NCBI GenBank assembly: GCA_040403315.1
Contig: JBBAKX010000009.1
Span: 1 to 64,000 of the forward strand
Direction: 5' to 3'
DNA length: 64,000 nucleotides
DNA from: CAMCXT01 sp040403315
GTDB taxonomy: Bacteria; Bacteroidota; Bacteroidia; M30B66
Below are positions 11,189 to 20,062 of the stretch, one piece after another; position 1 is the first letter of the stretch; every line of letters starts with the position of its first letter. The notes under the pieces were generated by a model. It searched no databases. It was not told the DNA's origin and saw only the letters and a list, made by a program, of their open reading frames with translations. A program made the position numbers and the translations under genes.

Positions 11189-11421
11189 GACTTGCAGTTC
11201 AAATTGATCATCAAAAAACGAATAGCCCGTTTTCAACAGAGTTTGTTTAAAAAAAACACTTTCAAAAAAAGTAAAAATTCATTTGGGAAAACCCAACTAT
11301 CCCCTTCCCGGGAGAAAACTAAACATTCTATTTTGAACACTAGCAAAATTATCCGGATATAAACGTTTATAACCGTTTCAGTAGGGTATCAAAAATCAAG
11401 AATAATCCCGAATTTAGCAGA

Positions 11422-11814
11422 ATGCAAAAGGCAAAGCGTGTTGTTTTATTTTTCGATGGATATTGCAATTTGTGCAATGGAGCTGTTCGATTTGTTCTCA
11501 ACAACGAAAAAGCAGCAGATTTAAAATTTGCCTCACTTCAAGGTGAAACGGCTCAGGAGTATTTGCCTTCTTCCCTACCCGATTCGCTGGTAATGTGGGT
11601 TGATGGAAAGGTTTATGTAAAATCGTCGGCAGCATTGAAATTGATTCCTTATTTGAAATGGCATTTCCAATTTCTAAGAATACTGTGGATTTTTCCGGGT
11701 ATAGTTCGAAATACTGTTTATCGGTTTATTGCCAAAAACAGAATTCGTTGGTTTGGGAGTTCACCTTTTTGCGCAGTGATGCAGCCTCAATGGAAGGATC
11801 GTTTTTTACCCTAA
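11422..11814 (+). CDS. DCC-family thiol-disulfide oxidoreductase (DUF393)
   Basis: A 130-residue protein with the family signature near its start: FFDGYCNLCNGAVRFV, a CxxC in a thioredoxin-like fold. Then come KFASLQGE, the SLVMWVDGKVYVKSSAAL strand-helix and the C-terminal RFIAKNRIRWFG that is usual in DUF393. Predicted to be cytosolic or membrane-associated and to carry out dithiol/disulfide exchange. Its substrate is unknown. It converges on the T9SS protein next to it with a 39-bp gap. No signal peptide. Confidence 0.85.
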   Translation: MQKAKRVVLFFDGYCNLCNGAVRFVLNNEKAADLKFASLQGETAQEYLPSSLPDSLVMWVDGKVYVKSSAALKLIPYLKWHFQFLRILWIFPGIVRNTVYRFIAKNRIRWFGSSPFCAVMQPQWKDRFLP

Positions 11815-11853
11815 GAAATTGCCTCCAACAGTTGCCCTTATTCAAGTTTAGCC

Positions 11854-14409
11854 TTACTGAACAACCAATCTTTTCGTTGCTCTTGTGCCTTGAAAATCAA
11901 CAGTGCACAAATACATTCCCGGTTTCAGCGCTGATAGCGAGATGGTAGATTCATTCATGCTCTTGGATGGTTGGTCGAGAATCAACAAACGTCCAGTTAA
12001 ATCGTGAATCATGATTGATGAAAATGCACTTCCCGATTGAATCGTTAGAAGATCACTTGCTGGATTTGGAAGCATCTGCCAATTACTTGTGCTTATTTGA
12101 TTCGCACCGGTAATATTGATCTCTAGGTTAGATGAGGTTGTTCCACAAACATTCGTTGCAGATAAATCGATGGAGAATTGTGGACTGTTAATCTCCAATT
12201 GTGCTACCGATTGATCAGAAAGGAATTCGCCATTTGCAGTCCATTCCACCGAAGTTCCTTCTAACACATTTGTGGTAAGCAACAAAAATCCATCTTGGAT
12301 TTCATAGGCGATTTCAGCTGAAGGCAATTGACTCACAAGCACACTGTCGATGATTGGAGCAATAGGAAAACCATTCACTTCAGTTTGATATTTCACCCAA
12401 GTACCTAAAGAAACGTTAGGCAATGTTAGTTGAATGGGTGTATTTGAATTTAAGGTAACAGATTGTGTGGACAGAGGCTGTGCAACAGTAGCAGTGTAGC
12501 AAGTAATGGTTGCAGTTGCGTTGTTCAGGTTGTTGCTGACATTGAATGTGATTTCAATTTGGTCGTTGGGTAAACAAACAAACTCACTTTCGAAAGCTGA
12601 AGAAATAACCGATGCATTGTTGAAAGGTGCGAAACGGCCCGAACTGAGATTGTAATAGCTTCCACTTCCGGTGGTATGAAGCGCTTTGGCACGAACCATA
12701 TACACCGACTGACCTGAAAGTGGAGTTAAATCGGTAAAAGAAAGCTGGTTCACTTGTGTTTCACCAATGATTTCGAATGGTTGATCGTCGCTGCTTGCGC
12801 GGAGTATCAAATAACGCACTTGATTGTCGCCATTGGATGCCCAGGAGACAACAGCTGTTCCTGGTTGCTGACCAGATGTTACGGTTGGGTTTACTGGTGG
12901 ATTTTCATAATTCAACCGGAGCGTTGGATCGCCCATTAAAGAAATATGCACCCTGCGGTAATAGTTGTCGGCGTTAGGGTTAGGTAGATTGTGGTGATTG
13001 TTGTTGAAATTCCATTGGTGCTCTAAAATTGTTTCACCAATGGTTCTATCGAATCCAAACATGTGAAAATAAGCTGAAGGATTACCGCCCCAAATTTGGG
13101 TGAGCGAAGTACCGGGAGCACCAATAAACATGCGCATCAAATTACAGGCATTGTCCCAATCGCCAAAATAAGCTCCAAACGACCAGTTGAATACTGAGTT
13201 GATGCCTGACATTTGGTTGATCTGGCCAGCTGTGAAAATATTGTCGATGTTGGTATAGCCTGAAGTCCCAGAAATATATGATGTTAAATAGGAATGTGAT
13301 TGAAGGCTGTCTCTCACATTCAAGAAATAGGAATAATTTGGAAAGATATCGTTGGTTAGAGCAGCGAAATTGTTGTCTCCGATTTTAGAATACAGCTCAA
13401 TAAATCCGTCTGTTGACGCATTGTTGCCGTAGTAAAACTCCATGTTGTCGCACATGAGAGCATTTCCACTGTGGCTTACCTGACTGATTCTAAATGCATG
13501 ATTTTTTTGAAGGTAACGTTGGGTTAGCTCTGCTTCAGTTTTTCCAACAAAGCAAGGCAAACGAGAAAAATCGGCTCTTCCAACAGCTATTTCCGGTTTT
13601 GAAGTGAGAAGGTTTTGGTCGAATTTACCATCTCCTGGAATGTTGTCGTTTTCTGGACGAGCCGCATTGGTATTGTCTACCAAATTATCGGTGTAAATTC
13701 CATCCAAGTCGCCATAGTATACATCTGCAGGCCAAGCGCCACGATGGGATATTTGGTCGTCGCTCATCATTAAACCAGAATACGGAACCGGCACGTGACC
13801 TATTATATAGAGGTAGTTTTTATCTCCTTCGAGGGTTGGATAGATTTGCTGGATCATGTTTTTCACCTGAGGTGGAGTTGAGCTTTCGCTAGTTTCCATC
13901 AGGGAAACTCTGTATCCATCGGCTACTAGATCTTTCCGCATGGTTTCAAGCTCTGCTTGGATGCTTGGTTTAAGCTCCGACGAAACGAGGAGAATTACAT
14001 TGCCTCTAAACACTACTTCAGGCACTTCGCATCCTGCAAGGATGTAGCCCGAAAAAGAACCTACGTTCTCAAACGTTCGCGTAAAACGGTATTCATACGT
14101 TTGCCCTGGCTGGTGATCACTTGCAGTAAACGAGTTCATCAAAACATTAGAGCCTTGATAAATAGGCAGTGGGTTTCCCCAATAATTAGGATAAAGGGGC
14201 GAACCCCATGATGTGTCGTTTACTGTTTTTCGATAAACATCATGAGCAATATAATGCTCTTGTGTATATGCGATTCGAATACCTTGGGCTCCCAAACATT
14301 CAGCTCTCGGCCGAAGGATATAGAAATTAGGGATGCATTGCCCGAATAGGCCACCGCCTGTAATTAAGAATAAAACCAGATGAAGCAGGGAAAGTCTATA
14401 TCTAATCAT
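11854..14409 (-). CDS. T9SS-secreted gingipain-fold (C25-like) protein, probably catalytically dead
   Basis: About 851 residues. The signal peptide starts at the ATG at 14409 (MIRYRLSLLHLVLFLITGGG), so I prefer it to an in-frame ATG 16 codons upstream. The middle resembles peptidase family C25: YLYIIGHVPVPYSG, a YYGDLDG segment, KPEIAVGRADFSRL, and SLMGDPTLRLNY, which closes the C25 fold. However, where gingipains carry the catalytic His (GHGSxTxW) this protein has YISGTSGYTNID, and where they carry the catalytic Cys (NCC) it has NWSFGAYF. Ig-like domains follow, then a T9SS type A sorting domain (MLPNPASDLLTIQ to the end). A surface scaffold or binding protein is more likely than a protease. 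The loss of activity is inferred from a by-eye alignment. Confidence 0.75.
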   Translation of the reverse strand: MIRYRLSLLHLVLFLITGGGLFGQCIPNFYILRPRAECLGAQGIRIAYTQEHYIAHDVYRKTVNDTSWGSPLYPNYWGNPLPIYQGSNVLMNSFTASDHQPGQTYEYRFTRTFENVGSFSGYILAGCEVPEVVFRGNVILLVSSELKPSIQAELETMRKDLVADGYRVSLMETSESSTPPQVKNMIQQIYPTLEGDKNYLYIIGHVPVPYSGLMMSDDQISHRGAWPADVYYGDLDGIYTDNLVDNTNAARPENDNIPGDGKFDQNLLTSKPEIAVGRADFSRLPCFVGKTEAELTQRYLQKNHAFRISQVSHSGNALMCDNMEFYYGNNASTDGFIELYSKIGDNNFAALTNDIFPNYSYFLNVRDSLQSHSYLTSYISGTSGYTNIDNIFTAGQINQMSGINSVFNWSFGAYFGDWDNACNLMRMFIGAPGTSLTQIWGGNPSAYFHMFGFDRTIGETILEHQWNFNNNHHNLPNPNADNYYRRVHISLMGDPTLRLNYENPPVNPTVTSGQQPGTAVVSWASNGDNQVRYLILRASSDDQPFEIIGETQVNQLSFTDLTPLSGQSVYMVRAKALHTTGSGSYYNLSSGRFAPFNNASVISSAFESEFVCLPNDQIEITFNVSNNLNNATATITCYTATVAQPLSTQSVTLNSNTPIQLTLPNVSLGTWVKYQTEVNGFPIAPIIDSVLVSQLPSAEIAYEIQDGFLLLTTNVLEGTSVEWTANGEFLSDQSVAQLEINSPQFSIDLSATNVCGTTSSNLEINITGANQISTSNWQMLPNPASDLLTIQSGSAFSSIMIHDLTGRLLILDQPSKSMNESTISLSALKPGMYLCTVDFQGTRATKRLVVQ

Positions 14410-14604
14410 AATTTTATGTTTTAATTGTTTTAAACTTAAGTAATAATTCAATTCCAAAAACTTTATTTAGTTTTTCCATAATGTTATTTTATGATCAAAT
14501 TTTCCAACTACTGAAATTCTAGACAACCCAATGTGTGAATGATGAATTAAGAAAAATGAACTTCCTATGAAATCTATCAATTGAAATAATTCGAACTTGA
14601 GCCC

Positions 14605-15531
14605 ATGAAATTCATTGCTTACTACCTGAAGCTCGAATGGAAGCTGATCAACAGAAAACTGATCAAGGTTGGTTTTAACTTAACCGTATTCTGGATAGTT
14701 GTTCCTGCATTGTTCTCTTTAATTGCATGGAATCTGGTTCAAAAAGACACCATTTCAGCTTGGGTTTTGTTGGGTGGTTTTTCGCTGCTGTTTCAAGTTC
14801 CACCGTCTAAAACGCACCATGATTTTTTAGATTCCAACATTGGAAAATTAAAGATCGCATTGATTAGAATAACCAGAAATTTACTCCTTTCAATTCCGTT
14901 GGTTTTATTGTTTGCAGCGTTCTACAAATGGCAACAGATTTTGGCACTGATCGTTTTAGCCCTATTGTTTTCGCAGTTCAAAACTCCACAAATCAATTTT
15001 TTCACAATCCCAACACCCTATAAAAAATATCCATTCGAGTTTATTATTGGTTTCAGAAGGTTCTTTTGGATTTGGTTGATTTTACCTCCGGCCGTTTGGT
15101 TGAGCAGCACTTACAACAATTTCTCGATCGCTTTATTTGCTTTGTCGATCATTATGCTAATACATATTCAGTTTTACAATGTTCAAGAACCTGTTTGGTA
15201 TATTTGGAACGAAGCAAAAACACCTTCCGAATTCCTGTTTCATAAATTTAAAATTGGAACAATCTGCACTGTTATCACCAATACAATTCCAACTATTCTA
15301 GTAGGTATTTTTCTGCCCGAATCCGCGTGGATTGCTGCAGCTCTGTTCGCTCTTGCACTCATTATGACGATATTCTCCATTCTGAGCAAATACGCTTGGA
15401 TCCCCAATCAGATTTCAACTTTACAAGGGATCCTTTTCGCTTGCAACTTGTTTTTCCCTCCATTGCTGCTGTTTTCCATCCCCTATCTCTACAAAAAGGC
15501 AGAAAATAACTTGAAAAATTACCTCGTATGA
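14605..15531 (+). CDS. ABC transporter membrane subunit (putative)
   Basis: 308 residues, very hydrophobic, with about eight to ten predicted membrane helices (for example LTVFWIVVPALFSLIAW, NLLLSIPLVLLFAAFY, WIAAALFALALIMTIFSIL). The sequence is not a recognisable family by motif. It is called an ABC permease because its last four bases overlap the start of an ABC ATPase gene (ATGA, 15528-15531), which implies translational coupling and a shared complex. The substrate is unknown. Small ABC-2-like exporters in Bacteroidota are often organised this way. Confidence 0.75.
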   Translation: MKFIAYYLKLEWKLINRKLIKVGFNLTVFWIVVPALFSLIAWNLVQKDTISAWVLLGGFSLLFQVPPSKTHHDFLDSNIGKLKIALIRITRNLLLSIPLVLLFAAFYKWQQILALIVLALLFSQFKTPQINFFTIPTPYKKYPFEFIIGFRRFFWIWLILPPAVWLSSTYNNFSIALFALSIIMLIHIQFYNVQEPVWYIWNEAKTPSEFLFHKFKIGTICTVITNTIPTILVGIFLPESAWIAAALFALALIMTIFSILSKYAWIPNQISTLQGILFACNLFFPPLLLFSIPYLYKKAENNLKNYLV

Positions 15532-16211
15532 TTCATGTTTCGGAATTGAGCAAGTCGTTTGGCACAAAGCAAGTGCTTCAACAAATTTCTTTTGAATTGC
15601 AACCAGGTAAAATTTATGGGTTGGTTGGCGAAAATGGCGCAGGAAAAACAACGATGTTTCGCTGCATGGCAGGATTGGAAAAACACTCAGGAACAATACA
15701 TGCAGCCTTCGATCAACCACTAAAAAATGTTACCGGATATTTGCCAGCCGAATTGTATTTCTTGCCATTTATCACCGGCGAAGAACACCTCGAACTGTTG
15801 ATTCGCGCCCGGAGCAAAAGCGTCGAAACTACAAAAACGCACAACGTTTTCAATCTTCCATTGGAGCAGTTTGCCTCGCAGTATTCAACAGGAATGCAGA
15901 AAAAACTCGCCTTAACTGGAATCCTTCTGCAGGAAAATCAGTTTTTCATTCTCGATGAACCATTCAATGGTGTTGACATTCAAAGCAACCAACTCATCGT
16001 GGAAATTCTATCGCTACTAAAATCGAAAGGCAATACGATCATTCTTTCTTCTCACATTTTCTCCACACTTTACGATGTATGTGACACTCTATTTCACCTA
16101 AGAGATGGTAAGATCGTCCAAACTGCCGAGCGGGAAAACTTCTATCAAATTGAACAAGATATTCTTCAACACGACATTCGAGATAGAATTCACGGCTTGG
16201 ATTGGAAATAA
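15528..16211 (+). CDS. ABC transporter ATP-binding protein
   Basis: 227 residues. Walker A GLVGENGAGKTTMFRCMAG, a signature loop YSTGMQKKLAL (a variant of LSGGQ), Walker B FFILDEPFNGVD, and the H-loop in IILSSHIF are all present and in order. It hydrolyses ATP to drive the membrane subunit encoded just upstream, with a 4-base ATGA overlap. The short length, without extra domains, fits ABC-2 type exporters. The Gln-loop region and the unusual STGMQ signature do not argue against activity. Substrate unknown. Confidence 0.92.
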   Translation: MIHVSELSKSFGTKQVLQQISFELQPGKIYGLVGENGAGKTTMFRCMAGLEKHSGTIHAAFDQPLKNVTGYLPAELYFLPFITGEEHLELLIRARSKSVETTKTHNVFNLPLEQFASQYSTGMQKKLALTGILLQENQFFILDEPFNGVDIQSNQLIVEILSLLKSKGNTIILSSHIFSTLYDVCDTLFHLRDGKIVQTAERENFYQIEQDILQHDIRDRIHGLDWK

Positions 16212-16247
16212 AAAAGCCTGCAGATTCGAAAATGCTGCAGGCCTCAA
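16211..16247 (-). terminator. Intrinsic terminator of sdhCAB
   Basis: GCCTGCAG (16216-16223) and CTGCAGGC (16235-16242) form a perfect 8-bp GC-rich stem with an 11-nt loop. On the minus strand the stem is followed by TTTTTATTT, so it ends transcription coming from sdhB. It may also limit readthrough from the convergent ABC pair. Confidence 0.85.
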
Positions 16248-16261
16248 AAATTTATCGAATA

Positions 16262-17005
16262 TTAATCGGTGATGTTTGCCACCAAATAATCGCGGTTCAT
16301 GCGTGCGATATTTTCCAAGGAGATTTCTTTCGGACATTCAACTTCGCAAGCTCCGGTGTTGGTACAATTCCCGAAACCTTCAGCATCCATGATTTCAACC
16401 ATTTTCTTCACTCGGATGTGGCGTTCTGGTTGACCTTGAGGTAAAAGTGCCAATTGTGAAACCTTAGCTGAAACAAACAACATAGCTGAAGCATTCTTGC
16501 ACGTTGCTACACAAGCACCGCAACCTATACATGCAGCTGCATCGAATGCTTTGTCGGCATCTGGCTTTGGAATTGGAGTTGAATTCGCATCCACGGCATT
16601 TCCTGTGTTTACAGAAACAAAACCGCCTGCTTGAATCACTCTGTCGAAAGCCGAACGATTTACCATTAAATCTTTGATGATCGGGAACGCTGAAGCTCTC
16701 CAAGGCTCAACTAAGATTGTATCACCATCTTTGAAATGACGCATATGCAGCTGACAAGTGGTTGTGCCAGTCATTGGACCATGCGCACGACCGTTGATAT
16801 ACATAGAGCACATTCCACAAATTCCTTCGCGGCAATCGTGATCGAAAGCTACAGGCTCATCTTGCTTGCGCACAAGATCGTCGTTTAAGATATCGAACAT
16901 TTCAAGGAACGACATGTCCTCCGAAATCTCATTTAATTGGTATGTTTTGAATTCACCAGGCGTTTTACAGTTTTGTTGACGCCATACTTTAAGCGTGATT
17001 TTCAT
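16262..17005 (-). CDS. sdhB: Succinate dehydrogenase/fumarate reductase iron-sulfur subunit
   Basis: 247 residues. An N-terminal ferredoxin-like domain binds [2Fe-2S] through CREGICGMCSMYING with a further Cys in TTTCQLHM. The C-terminal domain has CIGCGACVATC for [4Fe-4S], and GNCTNTGACEVECPKEI for the [3Fe-4S] cluster with its final Cys-Pro. It passes electrons from the flavoprotein to the membrane quinone site in the TCA cycle and respiratory chain. Last gene of sdhC-sdhA-sdhB, 27 bp after sdhA, and followed by the terminator at 16211-16247. Confidence 0.97.
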   Translation of the reverse strand: MKITLKVWRQQNCKTPGEFKTYQLNEISEDMSFLEMFDILNDDLVRKQDEPVAFDHDCREGICGMCSMYINGRAHGPMTGTTTCQLHMRHFKDGDTILVEPWRASAFPIIKDLMVNRSAFDRVIQAGGFVSVNTGNAVDANSTPIPKPDADKAFDAAACIGCGACVATCKNASAMLFVSAKVSQLALLPQGQPERHIRVKKMVEIMDAEGFGNCTNTGACEVECPKEISLENIARMNRDYLVANITD

Positions 17006-17032
17006 GTTTTGGATAGGTTGTGATGGTGAATA

Positions 17033-18949
17033 TTATTTGTAAGAGCGCTGAACGAGCTTCACATTTTCGAAAATCAAATCTTCTTTGTGAAGTGCTGATT
17101 GCTCATTTTCGCCTTTGTATTCCCATGCGGAAACAAACGCGTAATCGTTGTCGTCGCGAAGTGCTTCACCATCTTCCGTTTGATATTCTTCTCGGAAGTG
17201 ACCACCACAACTTTCATTTCTACTGTAAGCATCATCAATCATCAATTCGCCCAACTCAATAAAATCGGCTACACGAAGCGCTTTTTCCAATTCTGGATTC
17301 ATGCCATCTGCCTTGCCAGGAACACGAACATTTTTCCAAAAATCAGCTCTAATATCTTGCACCATTTTCTTCGCTTTCTGCAAACCTTCTGCACTGCGCG
17401 ACATACCGCAATACTCCCAAATTACTTTTCCAAGTTGCTTATGGAAATGATCAACTGGTTGCGTACCGTTGATCTGCATCATTCTGTCGATTTTTTCCTT
17501 TACTTCTCTTTCTGCCTTTTCAAACTCAGGGTGATCGGTTGGAATTGCCTTGGTTTGGATATCCTTGCTCAAGAATTCTCCAATCGTGATTGGCAATACA
17601 AAATAACCATCAGCCAAACCTTGCATTAAAGCAGATGCTCCTAGGCGGTTTGCACCGTGATCGGAGAAATTGCACTCGCCTGTTGCATACAAACCAGGAA
17701 TGGTTGTCATCAAGTTATAATCAACCCACAAACCACCCATTGTGTAGTGAACAGCTGGATAGATGCGCATTGGCGATGTGTATGGATCTTCGCCAGTAAT
17801 TTTCTCGTAAATCTCGAACAAGTTACCGTAACGGGCTTCAATTACGTTTTTTCCCAAACGATTGATAGAGTCGCTAAAATCGAGGAATACCGCCATTTTA
17901 GATGTTCCAACTCCAAAACCTGCATCGCATCTTTCTTTCGCTGCGCGGGATGCAATATCTCGAGGCACCAAGTTTCCGAATGCTGGATAGCGGCGCTCTA
18001 GGTAATAATCGCGCTCCTCTTCAGGAATATCAACAGCCTTACGGGTATCGTTTTGCTTTTTAGGAACCCAGATTCTTCCATCGTTACGAAGCGACTCCGA
18101 CATCAAAGTCAGTTTCGATTGATGATCTCCAGAAACTGGAATACAAGTAGGATGGATCTGTGTGAAACAAGGATTTCCGAAGTATGCTCCTTTTTTATGT
18201 GCTTTCCAGATAGCAGTAACATTGCTGCCCATCGCATTGGTTGACAGGAAGAAAACGTTTCCGTAACCTCCTGTTGCTAGAACAACTGCATGGCCAAAAT
18301 GACGCTCAATTTCGCCTGTAACAAGGTCACGGGCAATGATACCGCGTGCTTTTCCATCGATGATTACAACATCAAGCATTTCGTGGCGTGCAAACATATC
18401 AACTTGCTTTCTGCCTACTTGGCGGCTCAATGCAGAATAAGCTCCGAGAAGCAATTGCTGTCCCGTTTGACCGCGAGCATAAAACGTTCTAGAAACCTGC
18501 ACACCACCGAATGAACGGTTGTCGAGCAATCCACCATATTCGCGTGCAAAAGGAACACCTTGAGCAACACACTGGTCGATAATTGAAGTACTTACTTCAG
18601 CCAAACGGTGAACATTCGCTTCACGGCTGCGGTAGTCGCCTCCTTTTATTGTATCGTAAAACAAACGGTGAACACTGTCGCCATCGTTTGAGTAGTTTTT
18701 TGCAGCGTTTATCCCGCCTTGTGCGGCAATACTGTGAGCACGACGAGGGCTGTCTTGGAAACAGAAAGCCTTCACTTTATAGCCCATTTCACCAAGTGTT
18801 GCAGCAGCGGCAGCTCCGGCTAAACCGGTTCCAACAACAATCACTTCGATGTTTCTTTTGTTGGCAGGATTAACCAATGGAATCGTGGCCTTGTACTTGG
18901 TCCACTTATCAGATATAGCTCCTTCAGGTATTTTTGCGTCCAATTTCAT
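17033..18949 (-). CDS. sdhA: Succinate dehydrogenase/fumarate reductase flavoprotein subunit
   Basis: 638 residues, the usual length for this clade. It has the FAD dinucleotide-binding motif VVGTGLAGAAAAATLGEMG, the covalent-FAD histidine segment RRAHSIAAQGGINAAKN, the catalytic-site stretch FTQIHPTCIPVSG, and GLWVDYNLMTTIPGLYATGE near the second FAD segment. It oxidises succinate to fumarate on the cytoplasmic side. It lies 12 bp after sdhC and 27 bp before sdhB, so one operon. The subunit order and the single cytochrome b anchor point to the class also found in epsilonproteobacteria and Bacteroidota. Confidence 0.97.
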   Translation of the reverse strand: MKLDAKIPEGAISDKWTKYKATIPLVNPANKRNIEVIVVGTGLAGAAAAATLGEMGYKVKAFCFQDSPRRAHSIAAQGGINAAKNYSNDGDSVHRLFYDTIKGGDYRSREANVHRLAEVSTSIIDQCVAQGVPFAREYGGLLDNRSFGGVQVSRTFYARGQTGQQLLLGAYSALSRQVGRKQVDMFARHEMLDVVIIDGKARGIIARDLVTGEIERHFGHAVVLATGGYGNVFFLSTNAMGSNVTAIWKAHKKGAYFGNPCFTQIHPTCIPVSGDHQSKLTLMSESLRNDGRIWVPKKQNDTRKAVDIPEEERDYYLERRYPAFGNLVPRDIASRAAKERCDAGFGVGTSKMAVFLDFSDSINRLGKNVIEARYGNLFEIYEKITGEDPYTSPMRIYPAVHYTMGGLWVDYNLMTTIPGLYATGECNFSDHGANRLGASALMQGLADGYFVLPITIGEFLSKDIQTKAIPTDHPEFEKAEREVKEKIDRMMQINGTQPVDHFHKQLGKVIWEYCGMSRSAEGLQKAKKMVQDIRADFWKNVRVPGKADGMNPELEKALRVADFIELGELMIDDAYSRNESCGGHFREEYQTEDGEALRDDNDYAFVSAWEYKGENEQSALHKEDLIFENVKLVQRSYK

Positions 18950-18961
18950 GTGCTTGATGGT

Positions 18962-19657
18962 TTAGAGGGACTTCAGATAAAAGAAAATTGGCATTGCTGC
19001 GAAAAGCGCAGGAATGAGGATTGCGAATAAAAATGTACCTACCGTTTTGATGACAGGCGTGTAGCGGTGATGATTTAAACCAATAGACTGGAAACCACTT
19101 TGGAAACCGTGGTAGAGGTGGAAAGCCAATGCAAACATGCTGACTACATAAAGAGCAGAATACCATACTTGTTCGAAGGCTTCCACAACCACAGTGTACA
19201 TGTCTTTATATTGATTTGGATCGCCATCATAATTGATTATAGGCATGCTCCCAAATTTCATTTCGAACCAAAATGATCTCATGTGTACGATAAGAAAAAC
19301 CAAGATCAATGTTCCCAAAATGCCCATGTTGCGTGACGACCAAGTTGAAGATTTTGATTGGTCAACTTTGGCATATCCCTGCGGACGTGCTTTGCGGTTT
19401 TGCATCGAAAGATAAAGGCCGTCGAAAACGTGCAACAAAATAAATGCGTAATTCACATAAGCCACAATCTTGATCAATGGGTTGTGCGTCATGAAATAGG
19501 TATACTCATTGAAGGCTTTACCACCATCTCCAGCAAACAATTGAAGATTACCGATCATATGAACGATCAAAAATGTGCAGAGAAATAGGCCTGAAAGCGC
19601 CATCAGGTATTTGCGCCCGAGAGAAGATTTAAATAAGCCTGTCGAAACAGTTGCCAT
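18962..19657 (-). CDS. sdhC: Succinate dehydrogenase cytochrome b subunit (membrane anchor)
   Basis: 231 residues with five predicted membrane helices. Histidines that can ligate two hemes sit in FLIVHMIGNLQLF, FILLHVFDGLYL, FLIVHMRSF and FHLYHGFQSGFQ. This is the one-subunit, diheme anchor used in Bacteroidota, so no sdhD is expected. It hands electrons to menaquinone. It is the first gene of the operon and starts about 20 bp after the predicted transcription start. Confidence 0.95.
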   Translation of the reverse strand: MATVSTGLFKSSLGRKYLMALSGLFLCTFLIVHMIGNLQLFAGDGGKAFNEYTYFMTHNPLIKIVAYVNYAFILLHVFDGLYLSMQNRKARPQGYAKVDQSKSSTWSSRNMGILGTLILVFLIVHMRSFWFEMKFGSMPIINYDGDPNQYKDMYTVVVEAFEQVWYSALYVVSMFALAFHLYHGFQSGFQSIGLNHHRYTPVIKTVGTFLFAILIPALFAAMPIFFYLKSL

Positions 19658-19683
19658 AGGAATTTATTGGTTTATTAGGTGTG

Positions 19684-19715
19684 CAAATGTAGCCACCAAG
19701 GGTGTTCTCTGCAAA
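19684..19715 (-). promoter_or_regulatory. Promoter of sdhCAB (Bacteroidota type)
   Basis: On the minus strand TTTG (19712-19715) is followed, 20 bases on, by TACATTTG (19684-19691), a full match to the Bacteroidota TTTG / TAnnTTTG consensus. The predicted start lies about 20 bp upstream of the sdhC ATG. Confidence 0.7.
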
Positions 19716-20062
19716 TCTCGGAAGCACTGTTTAATCACATGGTTATAAACAACTGTTTTTCGTTTTGGTTCACTTTGAATTATTCTGAACTACCAGATTT
19801 ACCAAGGGTTATTGGATAAAAAGAAGGTAAGAATTCAATGCCCACCGAAGCTGTAGATTTATTTGGAATCATTATAAATTATTAAAGTCAGTAAACCATC
19901 AGCTAATTGATAGCATTCAGCAACCTGATTTTAAAGAAATAAGACCGTGTGGAAATAGAATTCAACTTGCCTTAAACGCGAGAAAATCGTTGTATTTTTG
20001 ATTTCTGTAAAGCTGATTGGTTTCAAATAAATGGCAGATCAATTAGCGCTACCTTGCAGCAC
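19716..20062. other. Divergent intergenic region between sdhC and the rRNA methyltransferase gene
   Basis: AT-rich spacer. Beyond the sdh promoter at its left edge I see no gene, repeat or clear promoter for the rightward gene. Confidence 0.5.
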
